A DNA stretch of 64,000 bases from NCBI RefSeq assembly GCF_007971525.1, contig NZ_CP042437.1, positions 4,774,001 to 4,838,000 on the forward strand. The letters are read 5' to 3'. The stretch is from Mucilaginibacter ginsenosidivorax (GTDB lineage: Bacteria; Bacteroidota; Bacteroidia; Sphingobacteriales; Sphingobacteriaceae). Within the stretch, counting starts at the first letter, position 1, and each line of letters starts with the position of its first letter. This document shows positions 9,238-19,779 of the stretch, in pieces. Both the position numbers and the translations under genes were made by a program. The notes under the pieces are model-generated. The model did no database searches and was not told the origin of the DNA. It saw only the letters and a program-made list of their open reading frames with translations.

Positions 9238-10158
9238 CTACACCATTTTATTTCTTTTGGCCAGGTAGGTTTTTAGCACATCATGGTAACCTTCATTAAT
9301 ATCTACATCAACCAAATCAATATGGTATTGGGCACATTTAAGTTCAAGCTGATGCCGGTATTCGGTTAAGGATGCTTTGTACGCATCACGTACTTTGCCA
9401 GGATGCACCTTTATTTCGGCACCACTTTCTATGTCGATAAAATGGTGAGGGCGATTGTCAAAATTAAAGTCGATTTCTTTTTGCTTATCGCTAACGTTAA
9501 AAATAATTACCTCATGTTTGCTGAACTTCAGGTGCTGAACGGCCGCGAACAAGGCTTGCACTTTATCGGGGTTAAGGCTGTTCTCCAGCATATCGCTAAA
9601 AATAATGACCATCGAACGCTGGTGGATCTCGTTGGCTATATGGTGTAATACCTGCGTTATGTTGGTAACTGTATTGTTTTTTGGATTATTATACGCCTTC
9701 TCCAGTTCGGCGTATAAATGAAACAGGTGTGTTGTGGTTGACTTTGCCGAACTCAACCAGTCTACCTTGTCCGAAAAAAGGCAAAGCCCAAATGCATCCC
9801 TTTGTTTTTTAAACAAATGCATTAATGATGCAATAGCATATACAGAAAACTGGAGCTTACTGGTCCCTTTTTCCGGGAAATTCATGGACGACGATGTATC
9901 CAACAGCAGGTAGCAGCGCAGGTTGGTTTCTTCCTCAAATTGTTTTACAAACAGCTTATCGGTACGGGCCAGCAATTTCCAATCAATATTTTTCACCGAT
10001 TCGCCGTTGTTGTATAAGCGATGCTCGGCAAACTCCACCGAAAAGCCATGGAAAGGGCTTTGGTGCAGGCCGGTTATAAAACCTTCAACCACCTGGCGGG
10101 CCAACAGTTCAAGGTTGGCTAACTGCCGTATTTGCTGATCGTCGTTTAATTTGGGCAT
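9238..10158 (-). CDS. DUF58 domain protein (vWA-like)
   Basis: A 306-residue cytoplasmic protein. The N-terminal block contains NIDWKLLARTDKLFVKQFEEE, the conserved DUF58 signature (R-x-W-x-x-x-A-R-x-x-x-x-x-V-x-x-x in related proteins). It is followed by a MIDAS-like LLLDTSSSM, so the fold is von Willebrand A-like. I prefer the ATG at 10158 (MPKLNDDQQ) over 10176 because the first six codons lie next to the trxA terminator. In Bacteroidota DUF58 proteins usually travel with a MoxR ATPase and batA/B genes; here neither is adjacent, so it appears as a solitary copy. Role unknown. Confidence 0.85.
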   Translation of the reverse strand: MPKLNDDQQIRQLANLELLARQVVEGFITGLHQSPFHGFSVEFAEHRLYNNGESVKNIDWKLLARTDKLFVKQFEEETNLRCYLLLDTSSSMNFPEKGTSKLQFSVYAIASLMHLFKKQRDAFGLCLFSDKVDWLSSAKSTTTHLFHLYAELEKAYNNPKNNTVTNITQVLHHIANEIHQRSMVIIFSDMLENSLNPDKVQALFAAVQHLKFSKHEVIIFNVSDKQKEIDFNFDNRPHHFIDIESGAEIKVHPGKVRDAYKASLTEYRHQLELKCAQYHIDLVDVDINEGYHDVLKTYLAKRNKMV

Positions 10159-10176
10159 AGGGCTAATATAGGGCAT

Positions 10177-10210
10177 AAAAAAAGCGTTGCCAACATTAGC
10201 AACGCTTTTT
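10177..10210 (-). terminator. Intrinsic terminator of trxA
   Basis: The arms AGCGTTGC (10183-10190) and GCAACGCT (10199-10206) form an 8-bp stem with an 8-nt loop. On the minus strand the stem is followed by seven U residues. It lies between the thioredoxin stop and the DUF58 start, so it separates two transcription units. The flanking A/T runs make it usable in both directions. Confidence 0.85.
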
Positions 10211-10265
10211 AAAGTAAAATATGGTGGATTAAGTTATTGATAAACTTAATTTATGCCTGTACGGA

Positions 10266-10586
10266 TTAAGCTAATTGTTTAGCTAATTTATCAGTTAATA
10301 CTGATTTTGGAACTGCACCAATTTGTTTATCTACAATTTCGCCATTTTTGAAGAACAATAAAGCAGGGATATTACGGATGCCGAATTTTACAGATATACC
10401 TGGGTTGTTATCGACATCAACTTTACCAACAATAGCTCTGCCTTCGTATTCTTTTGCAATATCTTCAACTACCGGGCCAACCATTCTACACGGACCACAC
10501 CATTCTGCCCAAAAGTCAAGTAGTACGGGTTTGTCTGATTTCAGGACAAGTTCGTCAAAGTTTGCATCAGTTATTTCTAAAGCCAT
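10266..10586 (-). CDS. trxA: Thioredoxin
   Basis: A 106-residue single-domain thioredoxin, the general cytoplasmic protein-disulfide reductase. The redox motif WCGPC lies at residues 29-33 (C30/C33) and the cis-proline loop NIPALLFF near residue 73. Length and N-terminus are standard. It stands alone, with a recognisable promoter upstream (10614-10646) and a strong hairpin terminator downstream, so it is a single-gene unit. Confidence 0.97.
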   Translation of the reverse strand: MALEITDANFDELVLKSDKPVLLDFWAEWCGPCRMVGPVVEDIAKEYEGRAIVGKVDVDNNPGISVKFGIRNIPALLFFKNGEIVDKQIGAVPKSVLTDKLAKQLA

Positions 10587-10613
10587 GATTTCTATTTTTT
10601 AAATTTTGTTGTA

Positions 10614-10646
10614 CAAATATATACTATTCAAATAGCTTGCCACAAA
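10614..10646 (-). promoter_or_regulatory. Bacteroidota-type promoter of trxA
   Basis: Reading the minus strand, TTTG (10646-10643) is followed after 21 bp by TATATTTG (10621-10614). This matches the known Bacteroidota consensus TTTG-N17-23-TAnnTTTG. The expected transcript start is about 20 nt before the trxA ATG. Confidence 0.6.
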
Positions 10647-10776
10647 CCGCACCTGACAATGTGACAATTATATTAATATAAGTTATCCACGTAACGTTGT
10701 GGTGACTGTAAGTTTTTAACAAGGGATGGAACAGATGCTAACAATTAGTCTTTACTGCTATATACGTTGTTGTTCA

Positions 10777-13700
10777 TCACCCCAACAACGGCTGCGTATT
10801 TGTAATGTTAAATATCCCCTCAATTAAATCATCGCTTGGGTTTACTTTAAAGTTTTTGGATGATAGTTCCACATGCATGGCCTCTTCGCGGTTGTTGATC
10901 TTGAAGCGCAGTTTGCAGTTTTTTACCGGGTACTTCTGGTTGTTTTCGTCTATGATGTGTTGTATATCGTCAAGTAATTTACTGCTGAGCATGCTTACGT
11001 CTATACAAACAGTTAATGATTTGGTGAGCTTATCGCGCATTTCGGACAGCAAATCCATCACCAGGATGCGCAGGTCCCAGTTATCTTTTTGGCGGAATTT
11101 TTCTTCGATGGTACCTTTAATATGTAAAAAATAACCATCCATCATCATGTTGCGGAATTTTACATAATCATCACCAAACAAGGCAAACTCGTATGATTCA
11201 TTGTAATCCTCCAACACGAAAGTGCCAAATGGCTTACCTGTTTTGGTTATTTTATGCTGAACGCTGCTTACAAGCCCGCCTATGCGGATCTCGCCGCGTT
11301 TACGTAACTCGTTAAAGGCTCCTATGATCTCTTCGCCACCTTCGCCCGAGCGTGCTTTTTGCATCAGTTTCAAATCGCTGATGGTGCTGTTGCAAAAGCG
11401 GTCAAGTTCTACCTTATAGTTATCCAGCGGGTGGCCGGTAAGGTAAATACCGATCACCGTTTTCTCGTATTTCAGCTTCTCTATCAATGGCCATTCTTCA
11501 GCCTCGGGCATGGCCGGTTCAGGTACATATGATGCAACCGAACCACCAAATAATGATGATTGTGAACTGCTTTGTACATTCTGATAATCATTGGCATATT
11601 TGGTAAGGCGTTCAATACCTGTTAGCACACCAACATCTGTTTTGGCAAAAAACTGGGCGCGGTTATAGCCAAATTCATCAAAGGCTCCTCCGTAAACCAG
11701 GTTCTCGTATGATTTGCGGTTTACACTGCGGGTGTTCGACCGGCGTGCAAAATCATAAACAGATGTGTAAGGGCCGTTGGCAACACGTTCGTCAATAATA
11801 CTCTCCACCGCTTTATCACCCACACCCTTAACACCGGTTAACCCGAAACGCACCTGCCCCTTACGGTTTACCGCAAATGCCATGTCCGATTCATTGATAT
11901 CCGGGCCTAAAACCTCTACACCCATCCGGCGGCACTCCTCCATAAAAAAGGTAATCTTTTCCATGTTGTTCTGGTTGTTTAAAACCGCTGCCATATACTC
12001 GGATGGATAGTGCGCCTTTAAATAAGCCGTTTGGTAGGCCACAAAAGCATAACAGGTAGAGTGCGATTTATTGAAAGCGTACTGCGCAAAAGCCTTCCAG
12101 TCAGTCCATATTTTGGTGAGTTTATCTTTGGGGTGGCCTTTGGCTATGGCGCCATCCATAAACTGGGCTTCCATCTTATTAAGCACCTCAATTTGTTTTT
12201 TACCCATCGCCTTGCGTAAAACGTCGGCATCGCCTTTACTAAAGCCTGCCAGCTTTTGCGATAAAAGCATCACCTGCTCCTGGTATACGGTAATACCATA
12301 GGTTTCGCCCAGGTATTCCTCCATGTCGGGCAAATCGAACACAATAGGCTCCCGGCCGTGTTTACGGGCAATAAAGTTAGGTATGTACTCAATAGGGCCC
12401 GGACGGTACAGGGCGTTCATGGCAATTAAATCCTCAAACTTATCGGGTTTAAGCTCGCGCAGGTACATTTGCATACCATCACTTTCAAACTGGAAAGTAC
12501 CATTGGTATCACCGCGCTGGTAAAGCTCATAAGTTTGCAAATCATCAAGCGGGATATAATCAATATCGATGTGTACACCATGATTTAGCCTGATCATCCG
12601 CAGCGCATCTTTAATAATGGTAAGGGTTTTAAGGCCCAAAAAGTCCATCTTAATTACGCCCGCATCTTCAATTACCCGGCCATCGTACTGGGTAACCAGC
12701 AGATCGGAGTCTTTGGCAACGGCTACCGGAACAATGTCAGTTAAATCATAAGGGGCGATGATGATGCCCGCCGCGTGTACGCCGGTATTACGCACCGAGC
12801 CTTCCAGCTTGGCAGCTTCGCGCAGTACCTGGCTGCGCAGGTCGTTGCCATTTAATATTTCTTTAAGCTCGGGTACCTGTTCAATGGCATCTTTAAGGGT
12901 TATGCCCAGGGTATCGGGTACCAGCTTTTTAATTAAGTTCATTTCGGATAATGGCATATCCAACACCCGGCCCACATCCTGTATACTGGTACGGGCAGCC
13001 ATCGATCCATAGGTGATAATTTGCGCCACCTGGTTTTTACCATACTTATCTACCACATAATCAATAACCTTTTGGCGGCCTGCATCGTCAAAATCCGTAT
13101 CGATATCGGGCATCGATTTACGGTCGGGATTCAGGAACCTCTCAAACAGGAGATTGTACTTCATTGGGTCGATGTTGGTGATCCCGGTACAATAGGCTAC
13201 CACCGACCCGGCTGCCGAACCGCGGCCAGGGCCTATGAATACACCCATATCGCGGCCGGCTTTTATAAAGTCGGCCACAATTAAAAAGTAGCCGGCAAAA
13301 CCCATCGTTCTGATGGTGAACAACTCAAAGTTAATGCGCTCCTCAGTTTCGGGCGATATATCTATATAACGTTCTTTGGCACCCATAAAAGTAAGGTGCT
13401 TCAGGTATTCCCACTGGTTCAGCGTATCCGCATCGCCGGTATTGTGAATTTTAAATTCATCAGGAATAACGTAGTTGGGTAATAAAATATCCCGCTTCAG
13501 CTTTAAAACCTCTACTTTATCTACAATCTCGTTGGTGTTATCCAATGATTCGGGCAGATCTTTAAACAGGTGGCTCATTTCCTGTTGTGTTTTAAAGTAA
13601 AACTGGTCGTTAGGGAAGCCGAAACGATAGCCCCGGCCGCCTTCCTCGTCTGTAGCAATAGGCGTGCTTTGCATGTCGCCTGTATTCACGCAAAGTAAAA

Positions 13701-14361
13701 TATCATGCGCATTGGAGTCCTGCTGATCTACATAATGCGAATCGTTGGAGCAAATTACCTTTACATTATACTTTTTGGCGTACTCCAGCAACACTTTGTT
13801 CACTGTATTTTGGTCGGGAATATCGTGGCGTTGCAGTTCGATGTAAAAATCTTCGCCAAACAAATCAAGCCACCATTTAAACTCGGCTTCGGCCGCTTCG
13901 GGTGTATCTCTTAATATGGCCTGGGGTACCGATGCGCCAATGCAGCAGGTAGTAGCAATGATGCCTTTGTGATGTTTTAAAATCAATTCTTTATCAATAC
14001 GGGGCCATTTGCTGTACAAACCTTCCATGTAGCCGTATGAACATAGCTTAACCAGGTTTTTATAGCCTTCGGGATTTTTGGCCAGCATCAGCTGATGGCG
14101 GCGAATATCTTTCTTGTCCTTGGTAAAGGTTTTTTTATGTCTGTCTTCTACCACATAAAACTCGCAGCCAACAATGGGTTTTACATTGTGTTTACCAGCT
14201 TCGGCCACAAACTTAAATACACCAAACATGTTACCATGATCGGTAATGGCCAGGGCTTTCATTCCATCAGCTGCAGCCTTTTTGTAAAGTTTAGAGATGT
14301 CGGCAGCACCATCAAGTAACGAGAACTGGGTATGGACGTGTAAGTGAGAAAAATCTGGCAT
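10777..14361 (-). CDS. dnaE: DNA polymerase III subunit alpha
   Basis: A 1194-residue replicative polymerase. The N-terminal PHP domain begins HLHVHTQFSLLDGA; the catalytic palm carries PDIDTDF at 418-424 with the Asp pair D419/D421. Later blocks NKSHSTCYAFVAYQTAYLK and the OB-fold (about residue 1000, GKPFGTFVLEDY) are in the usual order. Length is normal for the DnaE1 type. It is monocistronic in this window. A GC-rich double hairpin lies about 80-165 bp upstream of the ATG, between it and tamB. Confidence 0.97.
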   Translation of the reverse strand: MPDFSHLHVHTQFSLLDGAADISKLYKKAAADGMKALAITDHGNMFGVFKFVAEAGKHNVKPIVGCEFYVVEDRHKKTFTKDKKDIRRHQLMLAKNPEGYKNLVKLCSYGYMEGLYSKWPRIDKELILKHHKGIIATTCCIGASVPQAILRDTPEAAEAEFKWWLDLFGEDFYIELQRHDIPDQNTVNKVLLEYAKKYNVKVICSNDSHYVDQQDSNAHDILLCVNTGDMQSTPIATDEEGGRGYRFGFPNDQFYFKTQQEMSHLFKDLPESLDNTNEIVDKVEVLKLKRDILLPNYVIPDEFKIHNTGDADTLNQWEYLKHLTFMGAKERYIDISPETEERINFELFTIRTMGFAGYFLIVADFIKAGRDMGVFIGPGRGSAAGSVVAYCTGITNIDPMKYNLLFERFLNPDRKSMPDIDTDFDDAGRQKVIDYVVDKYGKNQVAQIITYGSMAARTSIQDVGRVLDMPLSEMNLIKKLVPDTLGITLKDAIEQVPELKEILNGNDLRSQVLREAAKLEGSVRNTGVHAAGIIIAPYDLTDIVPVAVAKDSDLLVTQYDGRVIEDAGVIKMDFLGLKTLTIIKDALRMIRLNHGVHIDIDYIPLDDLQTYELYQRGDTNGTFQFESDGMQMYLRELKPDKFEDLIAMNALYRPGPIEYIPNFIARKHGREPIVFDLPDMEEYLGETYGITVYQEQVMLLSQKLAGFSKGDADVLRKAMGKKQIEVLNKMEAQFMDGAIAKGHPKDKLTKIWTDWKAFAQYAFNKSHSTCYAFVAYQTAYLKAHYPSEYMAAVLNNQNNMEKITFFMEECRRMGVEVLGPDINESDMAFAVNRKGQVRFGLTGVKGVGDKAVESIIDERVANGPYTSVYDFARRSNTRSVNRKSYENLVYGGAFDEFGYNRAQFFAKTDVGVLTGIERLTKYANDYQNVQSSSQSSLFGGSVASYVPEPAMPEAEEWPLIEKLKYEKTVIGIYLTGHPLDNYKVELDRFCNSTISDLKLMQKARSGEGGEEIIGAFNELRKRGEIRIGGLVSSVQHKITKTGKPFGTFVLEDYNESYEFALFGDDYVKFRNMMMDGYFLHIKGTIEEKFRQKDNWDLRILVMDLLSEMRDKLTKSLTVCIDVSMLSSKLLDDIQHIIDENNQKYPVKNCKLRFKINNREEAMHVELSSKNFKVNPSDDLIEGIFNITNTQPLLG

Positions 14362-14439
14362 AAGTAAATCCGTTTCAACAAAATCTGTAGAAATACAAAG
14401 TTATTAAAAAACAAGTTCGCGGAGTTGAGTGTTGAAAAA

Positions 14440-14528
14440 AGAGCCCCTCCCAACCCTCCCCGGAAGGTAGGGCTAACACATATTTTAAAAGTCTCCCCTA
14501 CTGGGGGAGATTTAGAGGGGGCGGGGCT
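14440..14528. repeat. GC-rich double-hairpin palindromic repeat (copy 1)
   Basis: Two hairpins in a row: CCCTCCCCGGAAGGTAGGG and TCTCCCCTACTGGGGGAGA, bounded by outer arms AGCCCC...GGGGCT. A second copy with the same order and spacing lies at 63001-63084. It sits in the divergent dnaE/tamB gap, which is otherwise AT-rich. The arrangement is REP-like; no ORF. Confidence 0.8.
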
Positions 14529-14594
14529 GGTACTTTAGCACATTATTTGACTATATTAAGCACATCGATCTTCACCTTTGAAAAATTAATACAA

Positions 14595-17500
14595 TTGAAA
14601 AAAATATTACGAATAACCCTCAAAACAATACTTTGGATACTGGTGAGTGTAGTTTTACTGGTTATCCTTGTAGTTATTTTGATACAGGTGCCTGCTGTGC
14701 AAAATTTTGCTAAAAATAAGGCGGTAACTTTTTTACAAAACAAAATACACACTAAAGTTAAAATAGGCCACATTAGCCTTGGCCTGCCCAAGCTCCTGGT
14801 GTTGGAAGACGTATACTTTGAAGACCAAAAGAAAGACACCCTGATAGCCGGCGAAAAACTGAAGGTAGATATCAGCATGCTGAAGCTGCTGCACAACCAG
14901 GTAGAAGTTAATGAAATTAACCTGCAGGGCATAACTGCTAACATAAGCAGAGGTGCCGATAGTGTTTTTAACTTTGATTATATAATTAAAGCCTTTGCAG
15001 GCGAACAGAAAAAAGAGGTGAAGCCTACCGACACAACCTCTACCATGAAGTTTTCTATCGACAAGGTAAACCTGGATAGGATCAATGTTAAATACAAGGA
15101 TGTAACTACGGGCAACGATGTAAAATTCCTGCTTGGCCATTTTGATACCAGAATTAAGGATTTTGATATGGATAAAATGAAATTTACCATACCCAAAATC
15201 ACGTTGTCGGGCGTAAATGCGCGTATCATTCAAACCCCGGCCGGATCATCAATAGCGCAGGCGGCCAAGGTAGATACTGCCGTAACGCCTATGAACCTGG
15301 ATTTGAATTTAGGGCAGATAGATCTGTCTAAAATAAAGGTTGATTATCAAAGCAGCGAAATGACGGCCAATATTAACCTCAACAAGCTGTTGGTTAATAT
15401 GGATAAGATAGACCTGAAACACCAAAAGGTGGGCATTAAAGATATCGAGCTGAATGATACCAAAGCGGCCTTAAGCTTTGCCAAACCTCAAACGGTAGCA
15501 AAAGCCATTGTTAAAACCGCCAAAAAGCTGGATACCCTTGTGGCTGCTCCGCAATCATCGCGCTGGGCCGTTACGCTGGGTAAAATCAGCTTAAATAACA
15601 ATAATGTTAAGTTTGATAACAACGCCCAAAAGGCTATTGCCAAAGGCCTTGATTATGCCCACATGGACATTCGCGACCTGAATGTTGAAGCGGAGAATAT
15701 GGCCTATACATCGGATACTATCTCTGGTAAAATAAATGATTTTTCTTTCGCCGAAAAAAGCGGATTGAAGATCAATAAATTCCATACAGCATTCTTTTAT
15801 GGGCCAACCAATGCTTACATGAACGACTTGTTATTGGAAACACCACAAACTACGTTGCAAAAGTCGGTTCAGGTGCGGTACCCTTCTATTGCTGCTATCA
15901 GTAAAAACGTTGGCTCGTTAGGTATCAATGCCGATTTGAACGGCAGTCGACTGGGGTTAAAAGACGTGTTATTGCTGATGCCAACAATGGCTGCTATGGA
16001 ACCATTTAAATCATCGCCGGGCGCCGTATTTAAGATAAACGGCAAAGTGAGGGGGCAGGTAAATAACCTGGATATCCCCAGCCTGGATATTGCGGGCCTG
16101 AGCAGCACCCGCATTAAGGCATCGGCAAAGCTAAAGGGCCTGCCCGATATCAACAAAGCCTATTTTGATGTTACCATAAACGATTTTAACACCAGCCGCG
16201 CGGATATTGCCAGGCTGGCGCCCGCAGGCAGCATCCCGGCAAATGTAACCATCCCCGAAAACATGAACCTTAAGGGGAACTTTAAAGGTGGCATGTATAC
16301 TTTTAACACAAGGCTTGGCCTCAGATCAAGCCTTGGTGCAGCGGATGTTATTGCATCGGTAAAAAATTTACAAAACAAGCAAAAAGCGAGTTATAAGGCC
16401 AATATTAAAGTTAACGAGCTAAACGTAGGCGCGCTTACCAAACAACCACAAACCGTAGGTAAAATTACGTTAACCGCCAATGTAGATGGTTATGGCCTCG
16501 AGCCCAAAACGGCTAATATTAAATTTGATGGTAACCTGGCCAATGCGTACGTAAAAGGTTATACCTATAAAAACCTGGCATTAAAAGGTAGTTCGCACAA
16601 CGGCGCTTACACCGCGGTTGTCCGGATGAAAGACCCTAATATTGATTTTAGCCTGGATGCCAAAGCCAATCTGAATAAAAAATATCCTTCGGCTTCGGGC
16701 ATTTTAACCGTTGATAGCATCAACCTCAAAAAACTTAATTTTACTGCCGGCGAAATGCGGTTTCATGGCAAGATAGTGGCTGATGTGCCGACCGCAGATC
16801 CTGATTACCTGAACGCCGATGTTAAGGCGACAGATTTGTTGGTGGTTAATGGAACCCAACGGATAAGATTAGATACCATAAGCCTCATCTCGACAGCTAA
16901 TGCGGATAGCAGCACGCTGCGTTTAAAAACGCCGGTTATGAGCGCTCATATGGCCGGTAAATACAAGCTTACCCAGGTTAGCGATGCCGTGCAGGACGTA
17001 ATTAATAAATACTTTAACACCGCCATTGCGGGCGGGCAGCAGGTGGCCATTACCAAAAAGGACGCAAAGGGTAAAACGGTTAAAACCGGCAAAGTTAAAC
17101 CCGTCGTAGCCGCCAAATATTCGCCGCAGCAATTTGTGTTTGATGCTAAGCTGGTTAAAACTCCCTTACTCACCCAGTTTGCGCCCGATTTAAAAACGCT
17201 TGACCCGGTATTGTTAAAAGGAAGCTTTAATAGCGAAAGTGGCGAATTGGTTGTAAACGGATGGATACCCAAAGTGGTTTACGGTACCAATACCGTAAAC
17301 AAGGGAAGCCTGAAGATAAATACGGGTAACAATGCGCTTAATTATAATCTGTCTGTAGATGAGGTGAAAGTTGGCTCATCGGTTGATCTGTTGTATACCA
17401 GCATATCTGGTAGCGCGCAAAACAATAAACTGGGCGTTAGCTTACAAGTAAGGGATGCTGCAAAAAAAGAGCGTTTCCGGGTAGCCGGCACATTTAGTAT

Positions 17501-19775
17501 TTTGCCAGATGAATACCAGTTTAGCTTTAACCCCGACGGGCTTTTATTAGATTATATGCCATGGGCTGTTAATGCCGATAACTTTTTACAATATGGACCT
17601 AAAGGAGTGCTGGCACATAACTTTACCATTAGCAACAGCAACCAGGTATTAAGCATTAACAGTAAAACACAGGAGTTTAACGCGCCGCTTGATGTTAAGT
17701 TCAGCAACTTTAAAATAGAAGGCCTTGCCAAAATGGCCAAACAGGATAGTCTGCAGGTAGGCGGTGTTATTAACGGCGACGCAGAGGTTAGTAACTTCCA
17801 GGCGTCACCAGTATTTACGGCGGCAATTAACATTAACGATTTTAATTTTAAAGGGGATACCGTAGGGAACATTGCTTTAAAAGTAAATAACCAAACGGCC
17901 GATGCGTATGCAGCAACAGTTGATATTACCGGCAAAGGCAACCAGGTTAAGTTGGATGGTATTTACTACACCAACCCCGCAAGCAAGTTTGATCTTAACC
18001 TGAACATCGTGAGCCTGAATATGAAAAGTATCGAAGGCTTTGCATTTGGCAGCATCCGCAATGCATCGGGTAACATTACGGGCCAGTTAAAAATATCCGG
18101 TACCACAACGGCACCTGCTATCAGGGGCGATGTAAGCTTCAATAAAGTTGGGTTTAATGTATCAATGCTCAACTCGTATTTCACCATGCCGCAGGAGAGT
18201 ATTACATTTAATGACCAGGGTATCCGCTTTAACGATTTTACGCTGGTTGATTCTACAGGTAATAAGGCCATAATCACCGGGAGTGTGTACACCAAAACCT
18301 ATACCGATTTTGCGTTCGGTATGGATATCAACGCCAAAAATTTCAGGGCGGTAAATTCCACCCAGGCCGATAATAAGCTGTTTTATGGCAAGCTTTATAT
18401 TGATACCAGGATAAAAGTGCGGGGTAACATGGATAAGCCCGTGGTTGATGCAAGCCTTACCGTGAACGATAAAACCGACATGACTTTTGTATTGCCCACT
18501 AATGATCCAGGCATCGAAGACAGAAAAGGGGTGGTAGAGTTCATTGACCAAAACGCGCCGAAACTCGATTCGATATTATTGGCCAGGCAATTGGATTCAC
18601 TTAAAAAAACCAATGTTAAAGGACTCGATTTATCGGCGAATATTGTGGTAAGCAAAGAAGCTGCCTTTACCATTGTAGTAGACGAACGCAACGGCGATGT
18701 GGTGCACTTAAAGGGCGAGGCTAACCTGAACGGAGGCATAGACCCAAGTGGTAAAACAAACTTAACAGGTACATATGTGGTTAATTCGGGATCATACAAC
18801 CTGGCTTATGCTACCGTGAAACGAACTTTCCTATTTAAAAAAGGCAGTACTATTGTTTGGACAGGCGACCCGACCAGTGCTAATATAGATTTGACCGCCG
18901 TATATGTGGCCAATGTGCCACCTATCGACCTGGTCGAAAATCAGCTGTCCGGTTCGGATAACGCAACCATGTATAAGCAAAAGCTGCCATTTAATGTAAA
19001 CCTTAATCTTAAAAACCAATTGTTAACACCCGATATCAGCTTTGATATTGTATTGCCCGATAGCACATATACCGTATCGTCAGATGTGATCAATAACGTG
19101 AATACACGCCTTACCCAGGTTAGGCAGGATCCTAATGAGCTAAACAAACAGGTGTTGGGTGTATTGATATTGGGCCATTTTATAGGCGATAATCCTTTAC
19201 AAAGCCAGGGCGGCAGCGGTGGCGTTGAAGGTGCCATCCGCAGCAGTGTAAGTAGCTTACTATCAGATCAGCTGAATAAACTGGCCGGCAACCTCATTGA
19301 GGGTGTCGATCTCAACTTCGGATTAACATCCGGCGAGGATTATTCATCCGGCACAGCCACAAACCGAACGGACCTGAATGTGGGGCTATCTAAACGGTTC
19401 CTGAACGATAGGCTAACAGTAACTGTTGGCAACAACTTTAACCTGGAAGGCGCGCAGCAAGGCCAAAAGGCCACCAATATAGCCGGAGATGTATCTGTTG
19501 GTTACAAATTAAGTAAGGATGGGCGTTACAGCTTACGCGCTTACCGCAAGGATGAGTTTATAGTTATACAGGGGCAGGTTATTGAAACGGGTTTAGGCTT
19601 TACCCTTACGGTTGATTATAACCGCTTCCGGGAGATATTCAGGAAACGTACCGAAGAAGAAAAAGAGATGCGCCGTAAATACAAGCAAGAGCAAAAAGAA
19701 AAAGATAAGGAAAAGGATGCTGCTAATAAAGCCGCCGAAGATAAAGCCAAAGCAGATAGCACTATTACACACTAA
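14595..19775 (+). CDS. tamB: Translocation and assembly module protein TamB (DUF490)
   Basis: A very long (~1726 aa) inner-membrane-anchored periplasmic protein of the AsmA/TamB superfamily, which bridges the envelope and helps lipid transport or outer-membrane protein insertion. A single N-terminal TM segment (LWILVSVVLLVILVVILI) is followed by >1400 residues of beta-rich repeats with frequent Asp/Asn turns. The conserved DUF490 domain is at the C-terminus (QLNKLAGNLIEGVDLNFGL, then a beta-barrel-like end and a Lys/Glu-rich tail). No ATG is available near the TM segment: TTG at 14595 gives MKKILRITLK; TTG at 14547 is an alternative. TamL starts 4 bp after its stop, so they form an operon. 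Confidence 0.92.
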   Translation: MKKILRITLKTILWILVSVVLLVILVVILIQVPAVQNFAKNKAVTFLQNKIHTKVKIGHISLGLPKLLVLEDVYFEDQKKDTLIAGEKLKVDISMLKLLHNQVEVNEINLQGITANISRGADSVFNFDYIIKAFAGEQKKEVKPTDTTSTMKFSIDKVNLDRINVKYKDVTTGNDVKFLLGHFDTRIKDFDMDKMKFTIPKITLSGVNARIIQTPAGSSIAQAAKVDTAVTPMNLDLNLGQIDLSKIKVDYQSSEMTANINLNKLLVNMDKIDLKHQKVGIKDIELNDTKAALSFAKPQTVAKAIVKTAKKLDTLVAAPQSSRWAVTLGKISLNNNNVKFDNNAQKAIAKGLDYAHMDIRDLNVEAENMAYTSDTISGKINDFSFAEKSGLKINKFHTAFFYGPTNAYMNDLLLETPQTTLQKSVQVRYPSIAAISKNVGSLGINADLNGSRLGLKDVLLLMPTMAAMEPFKSSPGAVFKINGKVRGQVNNLDIPSLDIAGLSSTRIKASAKLKGLPDINKAYFDVTINDFNTSRADIARLAPAGSIPANVTIPENMNLKGNFKGGMYTFNTRLGLRSSLGAADVIASVKNLQNKQKASYKANIKVNELNVGALTKQPQTVGKITLTANVDGYGLEPKTANIKFDGNLANAYVKGYTYKNLALKGSSHNGAYTAVVRMKDPNIDFSLDAKANLNKKYPSASGILTVDSINLKKLNFTAGEMRFHGKIVADVPTADPDYLNADVKATDLLVVNGTQRIRLDTISLISTANADSSTLRLKTPVMSAHMAGKYKLTQVSDAVQDVINKYFNTAIAGGQQVAITKKDAKGKTVKTGKVKPVVAAKYSPQQFVFDAKLVKTPLLTQFAPDLKTLDPVLLKGSFNSESGELVVNGWIPKVVYGTNTVNKGSLKINTGNNALNYNLSVDEVKVGSSVDLLYTSISGSAQNNKLGVSLQVRDAAKKERFRVAGTFSILPDEYQFSFNPDGLLLDYMPWAVNADNFLQYGPKGVLAHNFTISNSNQVLSINSKTQEFNAPLDVKFSNFKIEGLAKMAKQDSLQVGGVINGDAEVSNFQASPVFTAAININDFNFKGDTVGNIALKVNNQTADAYAATVDITGKGNQVKLDGIYYTNPASKFDLNLNIVSLNMKSIEGFAFGSIRNASGNITGQLKISGTTTAPAIRGDVSFNKVGFNVSMLNSYFTMPQESITFNDQGIRFNDFTLVDSTGNKAIITGSVYTKTYTDFAFGMDINAKNFRAVNSTQADNKLFYGKLYIDTRIKVRGNMDKPVVDASLTVNDKTDMTFVLPTNDPGIEDRKGVVEFIDQNAPKLDSILLARQLDSLKKTNVKGLDLSANIVVSKEAAFTIVVDERNGDVVHLKGEANLNGGIDPSGKTNLTGTYVVNSGSYNLAYATVKRTFLFKKGSTIVWTGDPTSANIDLTAVYVANVPPIDLVENQLSGSDNATMYKQKLPFNVNLNLKNQLLTPDISFDIVLPDSTYTVSSDVINNVNTRLTQVRQDPNELNKQVLGVLILGHFIGDNPLQSQGGSGGVEGAIRSSVSSLLSDQLNKLAGNLIEGVDLNFGLTSGEDYSSGTATNRTDLNVGLSKRFLNDRLTVTVGNNFNLEGAQQGQKATNIAGDVSVGYKLSKDGRYSLRAYRKDEFIVIQGQVIETGLGFTLTVDYNRFREIFRKRTEEEKEMRRKYKQEQKEKDKEKDAANKAAEDKAKADSTITH

Positions 19776-19779
19776 GTAC

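Noticed and set aside
14733..15233. 166-codon open frame on the minus strand inside tamB
   Set aside because: It is a shadow of the strongly supported TamB frame, with no family match.
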